Shown here piece after piece: positions 8,269 through 17,391 of a DNA stretch of 64,000 bases (the first letter of the stretch is position 1; each line of letters opens with the position of its first letter). The notes beneath the pieces were generated by a model. That model was given only the letters and a program-made list of their open reading frames with translations, was not told where the DNA came from and ran no database searches. The stretch is from Bryobacterales bacterium (GTDB taxonomy: Bacteria > Acidobacteriota > Terriglobia > Bryobacterales > UBA6623): NCBI GenBank assembly GCA_028819215.1, contig JAPPMG010000096.1, positions 315,328-379,327 on the forward strand, given 5' to 3'. The position numbers and the translations under genes were made by a program.

Positions 8269-8869
8269 ACTCCACCGTGAGTTGGTAGCGGAAGGTAGGG
8301 TCGCCATCGCTGGGCGGCACGCTGCCGCGCAGCGCCGGAGCCCGGAAGAGGTCAGATTCCTCCAGCGTCTTCAGAAAGCCGATGAAGTCCGCCGGTGCCT
8401 TGGCACCGAGCGTCATGTCCAAGCGGATGGTATCTCCTCTGGCTACCTCCGGCTTGATCGTGAGCATCCTGACATTGGGCGGCAGCACAAGCTCCAAGTC
8501 GAGAAACGTGCGGGTCCAAGATACGCTCTTGCGCACCAGCAGCCCGTTGAGGAATGCTGTGCGCTCGAGGGTCTCGCTGGTGCTCTCGCTTCGCAGCTGC
8601 CGCGATGCGGCCGCGGCCAGGGTGTCTAGGCGGCGCTGCTCTGCGAGCAGGTCTTGTTGCCGACCGAGCAGTTGGTCCGGTGTGCCCTCGATGCGCAGGA
8701 ATCCGACCACCAGCCACGCCGAGATGACCAGCAGGGCCAGCGCCGCGGCACACGCCAGGGCGAAGAAGGCCCGGTATCCGCCTGCCGGGTTCGTGGCCAG
8801 GTTCAGCCCCGACGCCAACGGACTCTGGATGCGCGTCGCCCACGCCGCGCGGCCGACTCGATCAGCCAT
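8252..8869 (-). CDS. pilN: PilN-like type IV pilus/T2SS inner-membrane protein
   Basis: The 205-residue protein begins with a cytoplasmic segment containing GLNLATNP, the short motif by which PilN binds PilM (canonical 'INLLP/NLA'), then a transmembrane helix at about 33-56 (ALACAAALALLVISAWLVVGFL), a coiled coil (LLGRQQDLLAEQRRLDTLA) and a compact periplasmic domain with LELVLPPNVRMLTIKPE. It sits between pilM and pilO, overlapping both (8 bases with pilM, 17 with pilO), the usual pilMNO order. Function in the apparatus follows from this order and the motif. Confidence 0.75.
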   Translation of the reverse strand: MADRVGRAAWATRIQSPLASGLNLATNPAGGYRAFFALACAAALALLVISAWLVVGFLRIEGTPDQLLGRQQDLLAEQRRLDTLAAAASRQLRSESTSETLERTAFLNGLLVRKSVSWTRTFLDLELVLPPNVRMLTIKPEVARGDTIRLDMTLGAKAPADFIGFLKTLEESDLFRAPALRGSVPPSDGDPTFRYQLTVEYDQQL

Positions 8870-9749
8870 GCACGTACCCCATCAGGCCTGCGCCACAGCT
8901 TGCGCCGGCGAACTGAGGCCCCAGCAGGGGCCTGGCGGGAGATCCCGATTCACCGGGCAGCGCCTCCACGAGCGCCCCCTGTATCTCCCCGAAGCCAGCA
9001 ACCAGCAGGTGTTCCACGGGGCGCCCGAGATTCTCCTCGATATAGACGAGGGTGGGGAAGAGGTCGGCCAAGACTTCCTCCACGCCGGCGTCCGCATCCG
9101 CGCCGTGGAGGTTCGGTAGCGCGATGCGCCGCAGCAGTCGCACAGCGCCGCCCTCGACCGCCGTGATCGTCATCGCTTGGTCACTGTGCTTGAGCAGCAC
9201 TGCCATGGCATTGTCGTCGACCAGATTGAGCGCGGCGGCGCAGGACGAGCCTACGAAGCCAGGGCACAGCCCTGCGGACTCAAACGCGCTCTCGCAGAGC
9301 AGCACGTACTCGGTGGCTACCGCTGCGGCGAATACCGACGGTCTCTCGCCGCCATGTTGCGCCCGGAAGGTGATGCGGGCTAGGCGCGGGTCGAAGGGCA
9401 GGCTGTTGCGAAAACGCTCTTCAACAGCATCACGCAGGTCTTGGGCCCTGCGGGGCAAGCTGTCGAACTCGAACAGCGCCAGCCGGACCGCTTCGTCCGG
9501 CAGCAGGACGGCCGCATGCGGGCTGGGAACGGGCTGCAACTCGCCGAGCACCGCTTGGATCGCGTCTTGCAGCCCGTCCGGCGGCTGGGGCTGGGCGCTC
9601 GCCAGATCGGCTTCCGGCAGTTCGCGCTCGGCCCGCGCGACCACGGCGGTACCTGCCCGGCGCGCTGCCATGAGCACGTTGCCGCCGAGTTCGAAGACCA
9701 ACGCCGGCTGGGGATCCGGCCACAGCCGGTTGAGGGCTTGGAGCAGCAT
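8862..9749 (-). CDS. pilM: PilM-like actin-fold ATPase of pilus/T2SS assembly
   Basis: The 295-residue protein is an actin-like (ASKHA) fold candidate. Its second half has EYVLLCESAFESAGLCPGFV, a typical PilM/GspL crossover region, and MTITAVEGGAVRLLRRIAL, followed by EENLGRPVEHLLVAGFGE. It would sit on the cytoplasmic side of the inner membrane and bind the PilN N terminus. The ATG at 9749 follows a GTGGGA; a GTG at 9755 is an alternative and would place the start two bases after the pilB stop. It is shorter than E. coli-type PilM (about 350 residues), and the N-terminal phosphate-binding loop is weakly conserved, so nucleotide binding is uncertain. Confidence 0.7.
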   Translation of the reverse strand: MLLQALNRLWPDPQPALVFELGGNVLMAARRAGTAVVARAERELPEADLASAQPQPPDGLQDAIQAVLGELQPVPSPHAAVLLPDEAVRLALFEFDSLPRRAQDLRDAVEERFRNSLPFDPRLARITFRAQHGGERPSVFAAAVATEYVLLCESAFESAGLCPGFVGSSCAAALNLVDDNAMAVLLKHSDQAMTITAVEGGAVRLLRRIALPNLHGADADAGVEEVLADLFPTLVYIEENLGRPVEHLLVAGFGEIQGALVEALPGESGSPARPLLGPQFAGASCGAGLMGYVHG

Positions 9750-9757
9750 TCCCACGA

Positions 9758-11374
9758 TCAGTCGATGAAAGTGACCTTGTCGATCTCGCGCAGCGTGGTC
9801 AGGCCCGCGCGCACTCGCTCGACGGCGGACTCGCGGAGCGTCTGCATGCCCTCGGCCCGCGCAGCGCGGGCGATTTCCGAACTCGGTCGCTTGGCCAGGA
9901 TCAGCTCGCGGATGTTGTCCGACATGTCAAGTAGCTCATGGATCGCGGAGCGGCCTCTGAATCCCGTCCCCGAGCATTCGATGCAGCCTTCGCCCTCGGT
10001 GAATTCAAACCCCTCCCATTCCTCCAAGGGTAGCCGCGAAGCCGCCAGCCGCTCGCGCGAATACCGCTGCTTGATGCGGCAATGGGGGCAGATCACGCGC
10101 ACGAGGCGCTGGGCAAGTATGCAATTCAGTGCGGAGACGAAGTTGTAGGCTTCCACGCCCATGTTCAGGAACCGTCCCAGCACGTCTACCACGTTGTTGG
10201 CGTGTACGGTCGTGAACACCAAGTGGCCGGTGAGGGCCGATTGGATGGCAATCTGGGCGGTCTCAGGGTCGCGGATCTCGCCGACCATGATCTTGTCGGG
10301 ATCGTGGCGCAGGATCGAGCGGAGCCCGCGCGCGAATGTCAGCCCCTTCTTCTCGTTGATGGGAATCTGCGTGATCCCGTGCAATTGGTACTCGACCGGG
10401 TCTTCGATGGTGACGATCTTGTCTTCGTCGCTCTGGATCTCGCTCAGCGCCGCATAGAGCGTGGTCGTCTTGCCCGAGCCCGTTGGGCCGGTCACCAGGA
10501 CCATTCCGTATGGTTCTCGGATGTAGCGCCCAAAGCGCTGCTGGTCCTGCACGCTGAATCCGACCACGTCCAAGGACAGCTTCTTGAATTTCTCGCTCAT
10601 GGACTGCTTGTCCAAGATGCGCAGCACCGCGTCCTCTCCGAAGACGGTGGGCATGATGGACACGCGGAAATCGATCTGCCGCCCCTTGTAGCGCACTCGG
10701 AAGCGGCCGTCCTGAGGCACTCGCCGCTCGGCGATGTCAAGCTCGCTCATCACCTTGATACGCGACAGGATCGTTTCATGCCAGTCCTTGGCGATCGGCG
10801 ACATGGCGTAGTGCAGCACGCCATCGATGCGGTACTTGATCGCCACGTCGGCGTTGCGGGTCTCGATGTGGATGTCGCTGGCCCGCCGCTCCAGAGCGTT
10901 GAACACGGTGGTGTCGATCAGCTTGATGACCGGCGCGATGCCGCTCGCCCGGGTCAGCTTGTCGATCGACAGCGTCTCGTCCGGGTCCTCGCCCGCGCTC
11001 ACGTCCAGGGTGAATTCTTCGGTAACCTCCTCCAGCACTCTCTGCGACTGCTCGGTCTTGTCCAGCAGCTCGTTGATCTGGGACAGCGTGGCGATGGCGA
11101 TTCGCAGCTTCTTTCCCAGCAGGGAGGCGATCTCGTCGAGCTCGGGCAGTCGTCTTGGGTCTGCGATGGCGATTTCCAGCGAGCCGTTCCGCTCGGTGAT
11201 CGGCACGAAGTTGTGGCGGAACATCAGGTCCACCGGGATCGAGCGGAACAGGTCGCTATCGATATGGACCGATGCGAGATCAACAAACGGGTAGCGGTAG
11301 CGCTGCGCCAGCTGGCGAGCGTCATGCTCGGCCGCCTCGGACCTGGTTTCAGTCGCTTCTTCGGGTGCGGACAT
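9758..11374 (-). CDS. pilB: type IV pilus / type II secretion assembly ATPase (PilB/GspE family)
   Basis: A 538-residue hexameric secretion ATPase. The N-terminal MshEN-like domain covers about 20-115. The catalytic core has Walker A GPTGSGKTTTLY (296-307), an Asp box (VTIEDPVEYQ), Walker B (IMVGEIRDPETA) and the His box (LTGHLVFTTVHAN). A zinc-binding CPHC...CIEC motif follows the core, as in GspE/PilB but not in the retraction ATPase PilT. It powers pilin or pseudopilin polymerisation at the inner membrane. It is followed directly by pilM and preceded by pilC with 86 bases between. PilB and GspE cannot be separated on sequence alone here. Confidence 0.92.
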   Translation of the reverse strand: MSAPEEATETRSEAAEHDARQLAQRYRYPFVDLASVHIDSDLFRSIPVDLMFRHNFVPITERNGSLEIAIADPRRLPELDEIASLLGKKLRIAIATLSQINELLDKTEQSQRVLEEVTEEFTLDVSAGEDPDETLSIDKLTRASGIAPVIKLIDTTVFNALERRASDIHIETRNADVAIKYRIDGVLHYAMSPIAKDWHETILSRIKVMSELDIAERRVPQDGRFRVRYKGRQIDFRVSIMPTVFGEDAVLRILDKQSMSEKFKKLSLDVVGFSVQDQQRFGRYIREPYGMVLVTGPTGSGKTTTLYAALSEIQSDEDKIVTIEDPVEYQLHGITQIPINEKKGLTFARGLRSILRHDPDKIMVGEIRDPETAQIAIQSALTGHLVFTTVHANNVVDVLGRFLNMGVEAYNFVSALNCILAQRLVRVICPHCRIKQRYSRERLAASRLPLEEWEGFEFTEGEGCIECSGTGFRGRSAIHELLDMSDNIRELILAKRPSSEIARAARAEGMQTLRESAVERVRAGLTTLREIDKVTFID

Positions 11375-11460
11375 AGACTGGTGCCGTGCTCGCGCCGTGC
11401 AATAGATCTAGACGCACAGGCTGGGGACAGCGTGCAGCCGTCCGTGAGTGCAGCCCGCCT

Positions 11461-12663
11461 TCAGAACTGCTCTGCGAGGCTGAAGATCGGCAGGTACAGA
11501 GAGATCAGCACGAAAGCGACGAAGATCCCCATGAAAATCATGATGGCCGGCTCGATCAGGTTCAAGAGCGCGGCAGTCTTGGTCTGGACCTCGTCGTCGA
11601 AGAACTCTGCTACCGATGTCAGCATCTGCGGCAGTGCGCCCGTCGACTCCCCTACGCGCACCATTTCGACGGCCAGGGTTGGAAAGAGGTCGGCTTGCAA
11701 CATGCTGGCCGCCAAGGTCTGCCCCTCGCGGACTCTCTCCCGGACCACGCCCAGCTTCTCCCGCAGCAGCCCCGACCCTAGCGATTCGCTCGCGGTCTCC
11801 AAGGCGTGCAACAGCGGCACGCCCCCGGTAAGCAGCGTGCCCAACAGTCGCGCAAGCTGGGCTACTTGGTAGCGGATCCAGAGCTGGCCGACCATTGGCG
11901 CGCGCAGGAGCAGGCGCTCGAGACCGGCCCGCGCACCCTTCCGGCGCAGGGTCCAGACAGCCCCGGCAGCCGCGGCGGCCAGAGCCGCGGCGAGCAGGAG
12001 CACGTTGTCGCGCGCGGCACTGCCGAACGCGACCAGCAATTGCGTCGACACGGGCAGGTTGGCGTCCATGGTTTCGTAGAGCTGCGCGAACTCCGGCACC
12101 ACGTAGGTCACGAGAAACACCACCAGCGTGAGCACCAACGCGATCAGCACCGTCGGATAGATCAGCGACACGAGGATCTTCTTGCGGACCGCCAGCGCGA
12201 GCTTTTGGTATTCCACGTAGCGCTCGAGCACTGAGTCGAGCGCCCCGGAGCGCTCGCCGGCGAGCAGCGACGTGACGTAGATGGGCGGGAATGCCTCGCG
12301 CTTGGCAAACGCATCCGAGAGCGGCACGCCGACTCTGACATCGTTGCGGACAGCGGCGATGTGCCCAGCCAGGGTCTTGTTGCGGACGTTGCCCGCGAGT
12401 AGCTCCAGAGACTGCGGGATGGGCATGCCCGCTCGAAGCATTGCGAGGAATTGCGCGTTGAATACCACGAACTGCTGCAGGTCGAGCCGCGCGCGGATGC
12501 TGCCCGGCTGGGACGCCTGGATCTCGCCCAGCGCGCGCACCGAGCGCACCAACAGGCCGCGCGAGGTGAATTGCCGGCGGGCCGCCTGGGCGGAGGAGGC
12601 GGCCGCGACTTCCTGATGGACTCCGCCCTGCTGGTCCGTGTAGCTGACCGTGAACTCAGGCAT
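11461..12663 (-). CDS. pilC: type IV pilus / type II secretion platform protein (PilC/GspF family)
   Basis: The 400-residue polytopic inner-membrane protein has two copies of the GspF helical domain (about 65-190 and 270-390), each followed by hydrophobic helices; VSLIYPTVLIALVLTLVVFLVTYVVPEF and the final IMIFMGIFVAFVLISLYLPIF are clear transmembrane parts. Family signatures include MLRAGMPIPQSLELLAGNVRNKTL and MVRVGESTGALPQML. It forms the membrane platform on which PilB acts. It is the first gene of the assembly operon and lies 52 bases downstream of the Oar-type receptor gene on the same strand. Confidence 0.92.
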   Translation of the reverse strand: MPEFTVSYTDQQGGVHQEVAAASSAQAARRQFTSRGLLVRSVRALGEIQASQPGSIRARLDLQQFVVFNAQFLAMLRAGMPIPQSLELLAGNVRNKTLAGHIAAVRNDVRVGVPLSDAFAKREAFPPIYVTSLLAGERSGALDSVLERYVEYQKLALAVRKKILVSLIYPTVLIALVLTLVVFLVTYVVPEFAQLYETMDANLPVSTQLLVAFGSAARDNVLLLAAALAAAAAGAVWTLRRKGARAGLERLLLRAPMVGQLWIRYQVAQLARLLGTLLTGGVPLLHALETASESLGSGLLREKLGVVRERVREGQTLAASMLQADLFPTLAVEMVRVGESTGALPQMLTSVAEFFDDEVQTKTAALLNLIEPAIMIFMGIFVAFVLISLYLPIFSLAEQF

Positions 12664-12715
12664 CGCGCCGGCCCTAGAGGCTAGGACGCTTGGCCGGGCC
12701 CTGGCGTGCAGGGCA

Positions 12716-15700
12716 TCAGAACGAAAATCGCAGTCCCAGCTGCAGCTGCCGCGCCTGACCGGCCGACAGCGATCGCCCGAAAGTGGCTTGGCCGAACGTT
12801 CGCTCCGGCAGGTCGAAGTTGGCGCGGTTCGTAATGTTGAAAGCCTCCAGCCGCAGTTCGACCGTGCCTTGCTCGGACAGCCGCAGGGATCGCACGACTG
12901 CCAAGTCCAGGGAGCCGAAGCCCGGACCGGCCAAGATGTTGCGCCCGGCGTTTCCGAAGGTGAGCGGAGCAGGCGTGGCGAAGGCCGCCGCGTCGAAGAA
13001 CTGTCCCGGACCGCGGACGCCGGACGCCGGATCGCCGGTCAGGTCGGGTCGATCGGTGCCGAAGATGCCGCCGGTGTTGCCGGTGTTGGAGTTGTCAACG
13101 GCCAGTTGGGGGGTCAGCGGGCGGCCGCTTCCCGCCGTGGCGATCGCGTAGGCGCGCCAGCCCCCCAGCAGGCTGTGCCGGAACGGGGACGCGAGCTGAA
13201 GGGACAGCGCCAAGCGGTGGCGCTGGTCGAAATTGGACAGACCCTTCTCGGCCCGGAAGTCGTGGCTGTTCTGCGGAAACGATTGGTCGCCTGAAGAACT
13301 CAGGAATGCCGAGACGTCATCGATCGACTTGGCCCAGGTATAGGCCGCGCGAAAGCCGGCAAGCTGGCTGAAGCGGCGCTCTAGCGTGGCGACGCCGGAA
13401 TGGTAGCTCGAGGCCGCGCCGGACTCGAACAGGACGATGTTGGCGAAGCCGGGCGTCGGGCGCCGCGAGTCGACCTCGCCCTCCCCCGGCGGGGGCTGGT
13501 TCAGATTGCGTCGCCGCAAGAGCTTGGCTGCTTTCGAGCCGACGTAGGACACCCGGGCCACCAGCTTTCCCGGCAGCGCGCGCTCGAGGCCGAGGTGCCA
13601 GTGCTGGGCGTAGCCCGTGCGGTAGTCCGGCTGCAGGGTGTTGACCGATGCCGGAGGGGCAAAGCCCGGCCCGGAGAACGGGTCCGATAGTCGCGGCAGA
13701 GAGACTTGCGACGGGAAGAAAAGCCTCAGGTCGAAGTACGGGGGATTGAAGTACAGGCCGGAGTTGGCCTCCAGCATGGTCACGTCGTAGTAGAGGCCGT
13801 AGGCGGCCCTCAGCACCAGCGAGTCGCGAGGATTCCAAGCCAGTCCGATGCGTGGCGCGAGATTGTTGCGGTCTGCCGAATAACCTGCCCTGCCCAGCGG
13901 CGAGGTGGCCGCGTCGACCAGTTGCAGCGTGCCGAGGTCGAACTGCGAGAAGCGGTCGTCGGCGTCGTGAACGGGCGCATTGTATTCGTAGCGCAGTCCG
14001 ACGCTTAGCGTCAGTTCTGGGGCCAGCGTCCAGTCGTCTTGGCCGAACACGCTCAAGAATTGCGCACGCTGGCGGAAGTCGTTGTCCACTACGGTCTGGA
14101 TGCTGTACGTGGGAAAGCCGAGCAGCAGGTCCGACACGGGGTGCTGCGAAATCACGCCCAGGAAATTGAACTGGCCGCGTCCGAACAGGCCTTGGGTGCC
14201 GTCAATGCTGACGCTGCGGAGTTCGCCACCCCACTTGAGTCGGTGCTTTGACCTTGCGTGCGTGAGATTGGCAGAGACGTGTCGTGTGGTGCTGGTGCGC
14301 TGGATCGGGAGCGCGGTGTCGTCCGACAGGCTGGCGTATCCGCCGACATTGATGCCCGGAAATCCCACGAAGCGAGGATCGGTTGTCAGGCCCTTTATGC
14401 CCAGCTCGCTGGAAATGTCGCGACCCGCGTTCTCGTGCGTGACGGCGCGGCGCAGGCGGTTGAACCCCGCCCGGATCTCAAGCAGGGTCAGCGCCGAGAA
14501 CGCCTGTGAGTAGGCTGCGGCCAAATGCTGGCCTCGGTCGAGCGTAAAGCTCCCAAAGCCCGGCACGTCCGAATCCGAGAACGGGCTGAAAGAGCGCAGG
14601 TGGCCGGAGTTGAAGCGCGCGAAGACGCGGCTCTCGGCGGCCGGGTCGTGGTCCAGGCGCCCCGTGAATTGATTTACGAGGGCGTCCCCGTCCGGAGTGG
14701 AAACGAAATTTTGCACCGGATCCGCCCGGTTGGGATCCGGCCAGTACCGGGCCGCGCCTGCGCCGGCTGGATCCTGCCTGCCCAGCGGGACGCGGTTGCC
14801 GGGGAACGGAGCTGCTGCGAAGGGGTCGATCACCGGCGCTGGACTGTCGGAGAAATCGCCCGCGCGTTGTGCCGGAGTCGGCACTGACGCTGTGCGCGTC
14901 GCGGCATCGTCGATGCGGGTGCCCTCGAAGCCGGCGAAAAAGAACGTGCGCTCGCCGGGCAGCGGCCCGCCCAGAGCGCCGCCGAACTGACCGCGCCGGT
15001 AGGTCGGCTTCGGCTCGTCGCCCGGGTCGAAGTAGTTCGGCTCGTCCAGAGCCTCGTTGCGCATGTAGTGGTAGGCCGATCCGTGCAGCTCGCGCGTTCC
15101 CGAGCGGCTTACAACGTTCACCTGGCCGCCTGAGCTGCGGCCGAACTCGGCCTTGTACCCGGAGGCGTGGAGCCGGAACTCGCGGACGCTGTCCAGAGGC
15201 GGGCTGACTACGATCCGGTTGATATAGATGTCGTTGTTGTCGATGCCGTCAAGCAGGAAGTTGTTGGCTGTCTCGCGCCCGCCCGACACATGGAAGCCGC
15301 TGTCGTTCTGGGACGAGAGTTCGGAGCCCGGAGCACTGGAGTGGGCTCCGCCCGCAAGCAGCGTCAGCGGCAGGAACACTCTTTGGTTGAGGGGCAGGTT
15401 GCGCATCCTGTCGCGCTCGATCACTGTGCCCAGTGCGGCGGTTTCGGCCTCGATCAGAGGCGTGGAGTCCACCACGTCAACGCTGGTCCGGAGCGTCTCG
15501 AGCACCATGTCGAGCCGCACTTGGACGCTGGTGCCGACCCGCACGGTGACCCGCGCCGCCGGTGCGGCCAGCCCGTTGGCGCTTGGCGTGAGGTCGTAGG
15601 TTCCGGGCGGCAGGAAAAGGAAGAGGAACGTGCCGTCCGGCGTCGCTGGCGAGCTGTGCTGGCGGCCGGTCTCGACGTGCGCAGCGACCACTTCAGCCGC

Positions 15701-15823
15701 CACGCGATCGCCTGACGGGCCTGTGATCGTGCCGGAAACGCTGCCACCCACTACTTGGGCCGGGAGCGTGACCAGTGACGCCGCGAAGAACGCTAGCGCG
15801 GCCATGCAGGCGAGACGACCCAT
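12716..15823 (-). CDS. Oar-type TonB-dependent outer-membrane receptor with carboxypeptidase-regulatory-like domain
   Basis: The 1035-residue protein has a signal peptide (1 to about 25, ending LPAQVVGG), an N-terminal carboxypeptidase-D regulatory-like beta sandwich (about 26-105, starting GSVSGTITGPSGDRV), a plug domain (GTVIERDRMRNLPLNQRVF and the later NNFLLDGIDNNDIYINR) and a long 22-strand-type barrel ending LQLGLRFSF. Such proteins are abundant in acidobacteria and are thought to import large ligands or act in surface translocation, as Oar of Myxococcus does. The ATG at 15823 is preferred to an upstream start at 16000 because only it exposes the signal peptide. It is divergent from nothing: the LytTR regulator lies upstream on the same strand. 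Confidence 0.88.
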   Translation of the reverse strand: MGRLACMAALAFFAASLVTLPAQVVGGSVSGTITGPSGDRVAAEVVAAHVETGRQHSSPATPDGTFLFLFLPPGTYDLTPSANGLAAPAARVTVRVGTSVQVRLDMVLETLRTSVDVVDSTPLIEAETAALGTVIERDRMRNLPLNQRVFLPLTLLAGGAHSSAPGSELSSQNDSGFHVSGGRETANNFLLDGIDNNDIYINRIVVSPPLDSVREFRLHASGYKAEFGRSSGGQVNVVSRSGTRELHGSAYHYMRNEALDEPNYFDPGDEPKPTYRRGQFGGALGGPLPGERTFFFAGFEGTRIDDAATRTASVPTPAQRAGDFSDSPAPVIDPFAAAPFPGNRVPLGRQDPAGAGAARYWPDPNRADPVQNFVSTPDGDALVNQFTGRLDHDPAAESRVFARFNSGHLRSFSPFSDSDVPGFGSFTLDRGQHLAAAYSQAFSALTLLEIRAGFNRLRRAVTHENAGRDISSELGIKGLTTDPRFVGFPGINVGGYASLSDDTALPIQRTSTTRHVSANLTHARSKHRLKWGGELRSVSIDGTQGLFGRGQFNFLGVISQHPVSDLLLGFPTYSIQTVVDNDFRQRAQFLSVFGQDDWTLAPELTLSVGLRYEYNAPVHDADDRFSQFDLGTLQLVDAATSPLGRAGYSADRNNLAPRIGLAWNPRDSLVLRAAYGLYYDVTMLEANSGLYFNPPYFDLRLFFPSQVSLPRLSDPFSGPGFAPPASVNTLQPDYRTGYAQHWHLGLERALPGKLVARVSYVGSKAAKLLRRRNLNQPPPGEGEVDSRRPTPGFANIVLFESGAASSYHSGVATLERRFSQLAGFRAAYTWAKSIDDVSAFLSSSGDQSFPQNSHDFRAEKGLSNFDQRHRLALSLQLASPFRHSLLGGWRAYAIATAGSGRPLTPQLAVDNSNTGNTGGIFGTDRPDLTGDPASGVRGPGQFFDAAAFATPAPLTFGNAGRNILAGPGFGSLDLAVVRSLRLSEQGTVELRLEAFNITNRANFDLPERTFGQATFGRSLSAGQARQLQLGLRFSF

Positions 15824-15894
15824 CCTATGCAGATATAGAACGTCCTTGGCTTGGGCATGGCCGGTGCCGCGGCGGTTCGCGCCGCAGCGCCAAC

Positions 15895-16689
15895 CTAGAG
15901 CCTGAACAGTTCCCGCAGCCGCTTGGTTTGGCCGCGGCTTACCGGAACTTCGGTACTGTCCGGGTCGCTCATGCGCAGCTGATAGTTCGACTTGAACCAA
16001 GGCAGCACCTCTTTGATGCGGTTGATGTTGACGATGTACGAGCGGTGGGGCCTCCAGAACCGCGGATCTTCTAGGGTCGCGTGCAGTTCGTCGAGCGTCT
16101 TGTAGTTGCTGTGCCCGTCCAATTCAGTCGCCACGATGCGAATCGCGCCGGAATCGACAGTGGCGAAGATCACGTCCGCGGCGTCGACCAACATCATCCG
16201 GTCGCCCCCCCGGATCAGGACCTTGGTTGGCGGCGCGGGCTGGTTGCGAATCGTCGCCAGCAGACGGGCCAAGCGCTCGGACTCGCGTTCCGGGGAAAGA
16301 ACCTGTTGTTGTGCCCGGCGAATCGCCCGCCCCAAGCGGTCCTTCTCGACGGGCTTGAGCAGGTAGTCCGCAGCGTTAACGTCGAACGCCTCGACGGCGT
16401 ACTGGTCAAAGGCCGTGGCGAACACGATATAGGGGATCTTGCCCCCGCGCGCGAGCAGCTCTCGCGCCACTTCGAGCCCGTTGCGGCCCGGCATCTGAAC
16501 GTCGAGGAAGACGATGTCAGGCTCTAGGTCGGCGACTTGATCGATCGCCCTGTGGCCATCCTCCGCCTCGCCGACGACTTCGATCTCCGGAAACGACTGC
16601 AGCAGGAACCCCAGTTCCTCGCGGGCCAAGGCCTCGTCGTCAACTAGCAAGGCTGTCATGCTTCCGCTTGCGCGGGAATCTGCCGACAT
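15895..16689 (-). CDS. LytTR-family response regulator
   Basis: A 264-residue two-domain regulator. The receiver domain (about 11-125) contains the acidic pair in LLVDDEALAREE, the phospho-acceptor in PDIVFLDVQMPGRNG, the switch Thr/Ala in VFATAFDQYAVEAF and the LLKPV lysine. The C-terminal LytTR DNA-binding domain (about 155-260) has the IRGGDRMMLVDAADVIFA and FWRPHRSYIVNINRIKEV strands. No histidine kinase is adjacent, so it is orphan within the window. The start could also be the ATG at 16659 (MTALLVDDE), which would remove ten residues. It lies 71 bases upstream of the Oar-type receptor gene on the same strand, so it may be co-transcribed with or regulate that gene; this is conjecture. 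Confidence 0.88.
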   Translation of the reverse strand: MSADSRASGSMTALLVDDEALAREELGFLLQSFPEIEVVGEAEDGHRAIDQVADLEPDIVFLDVQMPGRNGLEVARELLARGGKIPYIVFATAFDQYAVEAFDVNAADYLLKPVEKDRLGRAIRRAQQQVLSPERESERLARLLATIRNQPAPPTKVLIRGGDRMMLVDAADVIFATVDSGAIRIVATELDGHSNYKTLDELHATLEDPRFWRPHRSYIVNINRIKEVLPWFKSNYQLRMSDPDSTEVPVSRGQTKRLRELFRL

Positions 16690-16722
16690 CGGCGATCGAT
16701 CCTAGGGCGAGTGTAGCATTGG

Positions 16723-17391
16723 ATGGGCATGCCCCGATCTCCGGCTATCGCAGTTGCGCTCTTCGCCAAGGCACCGCGGGCCGGCATGGTCAAGACCCGC
16801 CTCGCGCGGGACCTCTCGCCCCAGGCTGCAGCGGAGTTTCATCGCCTCAGCACTCTGGCGACGTGGAAGCGCCTCGCCAACTCGCCGCCCCACGAGGCCT
16901 TCCTTTACTGCGACCTGAGGTGGGACGAATTCGAGTCTGTCGCGAGCGGCGGTCGCTTTCGATTGCAGCGCGGCGGCGACCTGGGCGAGCGCATGCGGCT
17001 CTGCTTGGAAGAGTTGCTGGGCGAGGGGTACGGCAAGGCTCTGATCGTCGGCAGCGACGCGCCCACGCTGCCATTGGCGCAACTCGGCGAGGCCTCGGCT
17101 GCGCTCGATTCGGCCGACGTGGTCTTGGGGCCTTCGGAGGATGGGGGCTTTACGCTCATCGGAGCGACCCGCGTTGCGGCGGAAATGTTCCGGGGCGTGG
17201 CCTGGTCGCGTCCGGACACGCGCAGAGCCTGCATGGCTGCCGTGGAAGACGCTGGCCTCAAGGCCGTGGAAACGCGCGCGACGGGCTATGACGTGGACAC
17301 CGTGTCGGACCTGAAGCGGCTGGAGCAAGATGTCGGCTTGCCGGCCAGCTTGGAATCTTGGCTGCTCCGCTACGGAGCGCCACCGTCATAG
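16723..17391 (+). CDS. DUF2064 / TIGR04282-type glycosyltransferase-like protein
   Basis: The 222-residue protein belongs to the nucleotide-diphospho-sugar transferase fold group often annotated as 'rSAM/selenodomain-associated transferase 1' or DUF2064. The hallmarks are ALFAKAPRAGMVKTRLA at the N terminus, ALIVGSDAPTLPLAQL and GPSEDGGFTLIG, with a C-terminal GYDVDTVSDLKRL. The acceptor is unknown. It is divergent from the LytTR regulator (33 bases) and its TAG stop overlaps the stop of the convergent manC gene by six bases. No selenium- or radical-SAM-related partner is visible here. Confidence 0.82.
   Translation: MGMPRSPAIAVALFAKAPRAGMVKTRLARDLSPQAAAEFHRLSTLATWKRLANSPPHEAFLYCDLRWDEFESVASGGRFRLQRGGDLGERMRLCLEELLGEGYGKALIVGSDAPTLPLAQLGEASAALDSADVVLGPSEDGGFTLIGATRVAAEMFRGVAWSRPDTRRACMAAVEDAGLKAVETRATGYDVDTVSDLKRLEQDVGLPASLESWLLRYGAPPS

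Noticed and set aside
10082..11872. 596-codon open frame on the plus strand across pilB and pilC
   Set aside because: It is antisense to two motif-rich genes (Walker A/B of PilB, GspF domains of PilC), its composition is His/Arg/Asp-rich low-quality shadow sequence, and it crosses the pilB/pilC gap; a GC-rich shadow frame.
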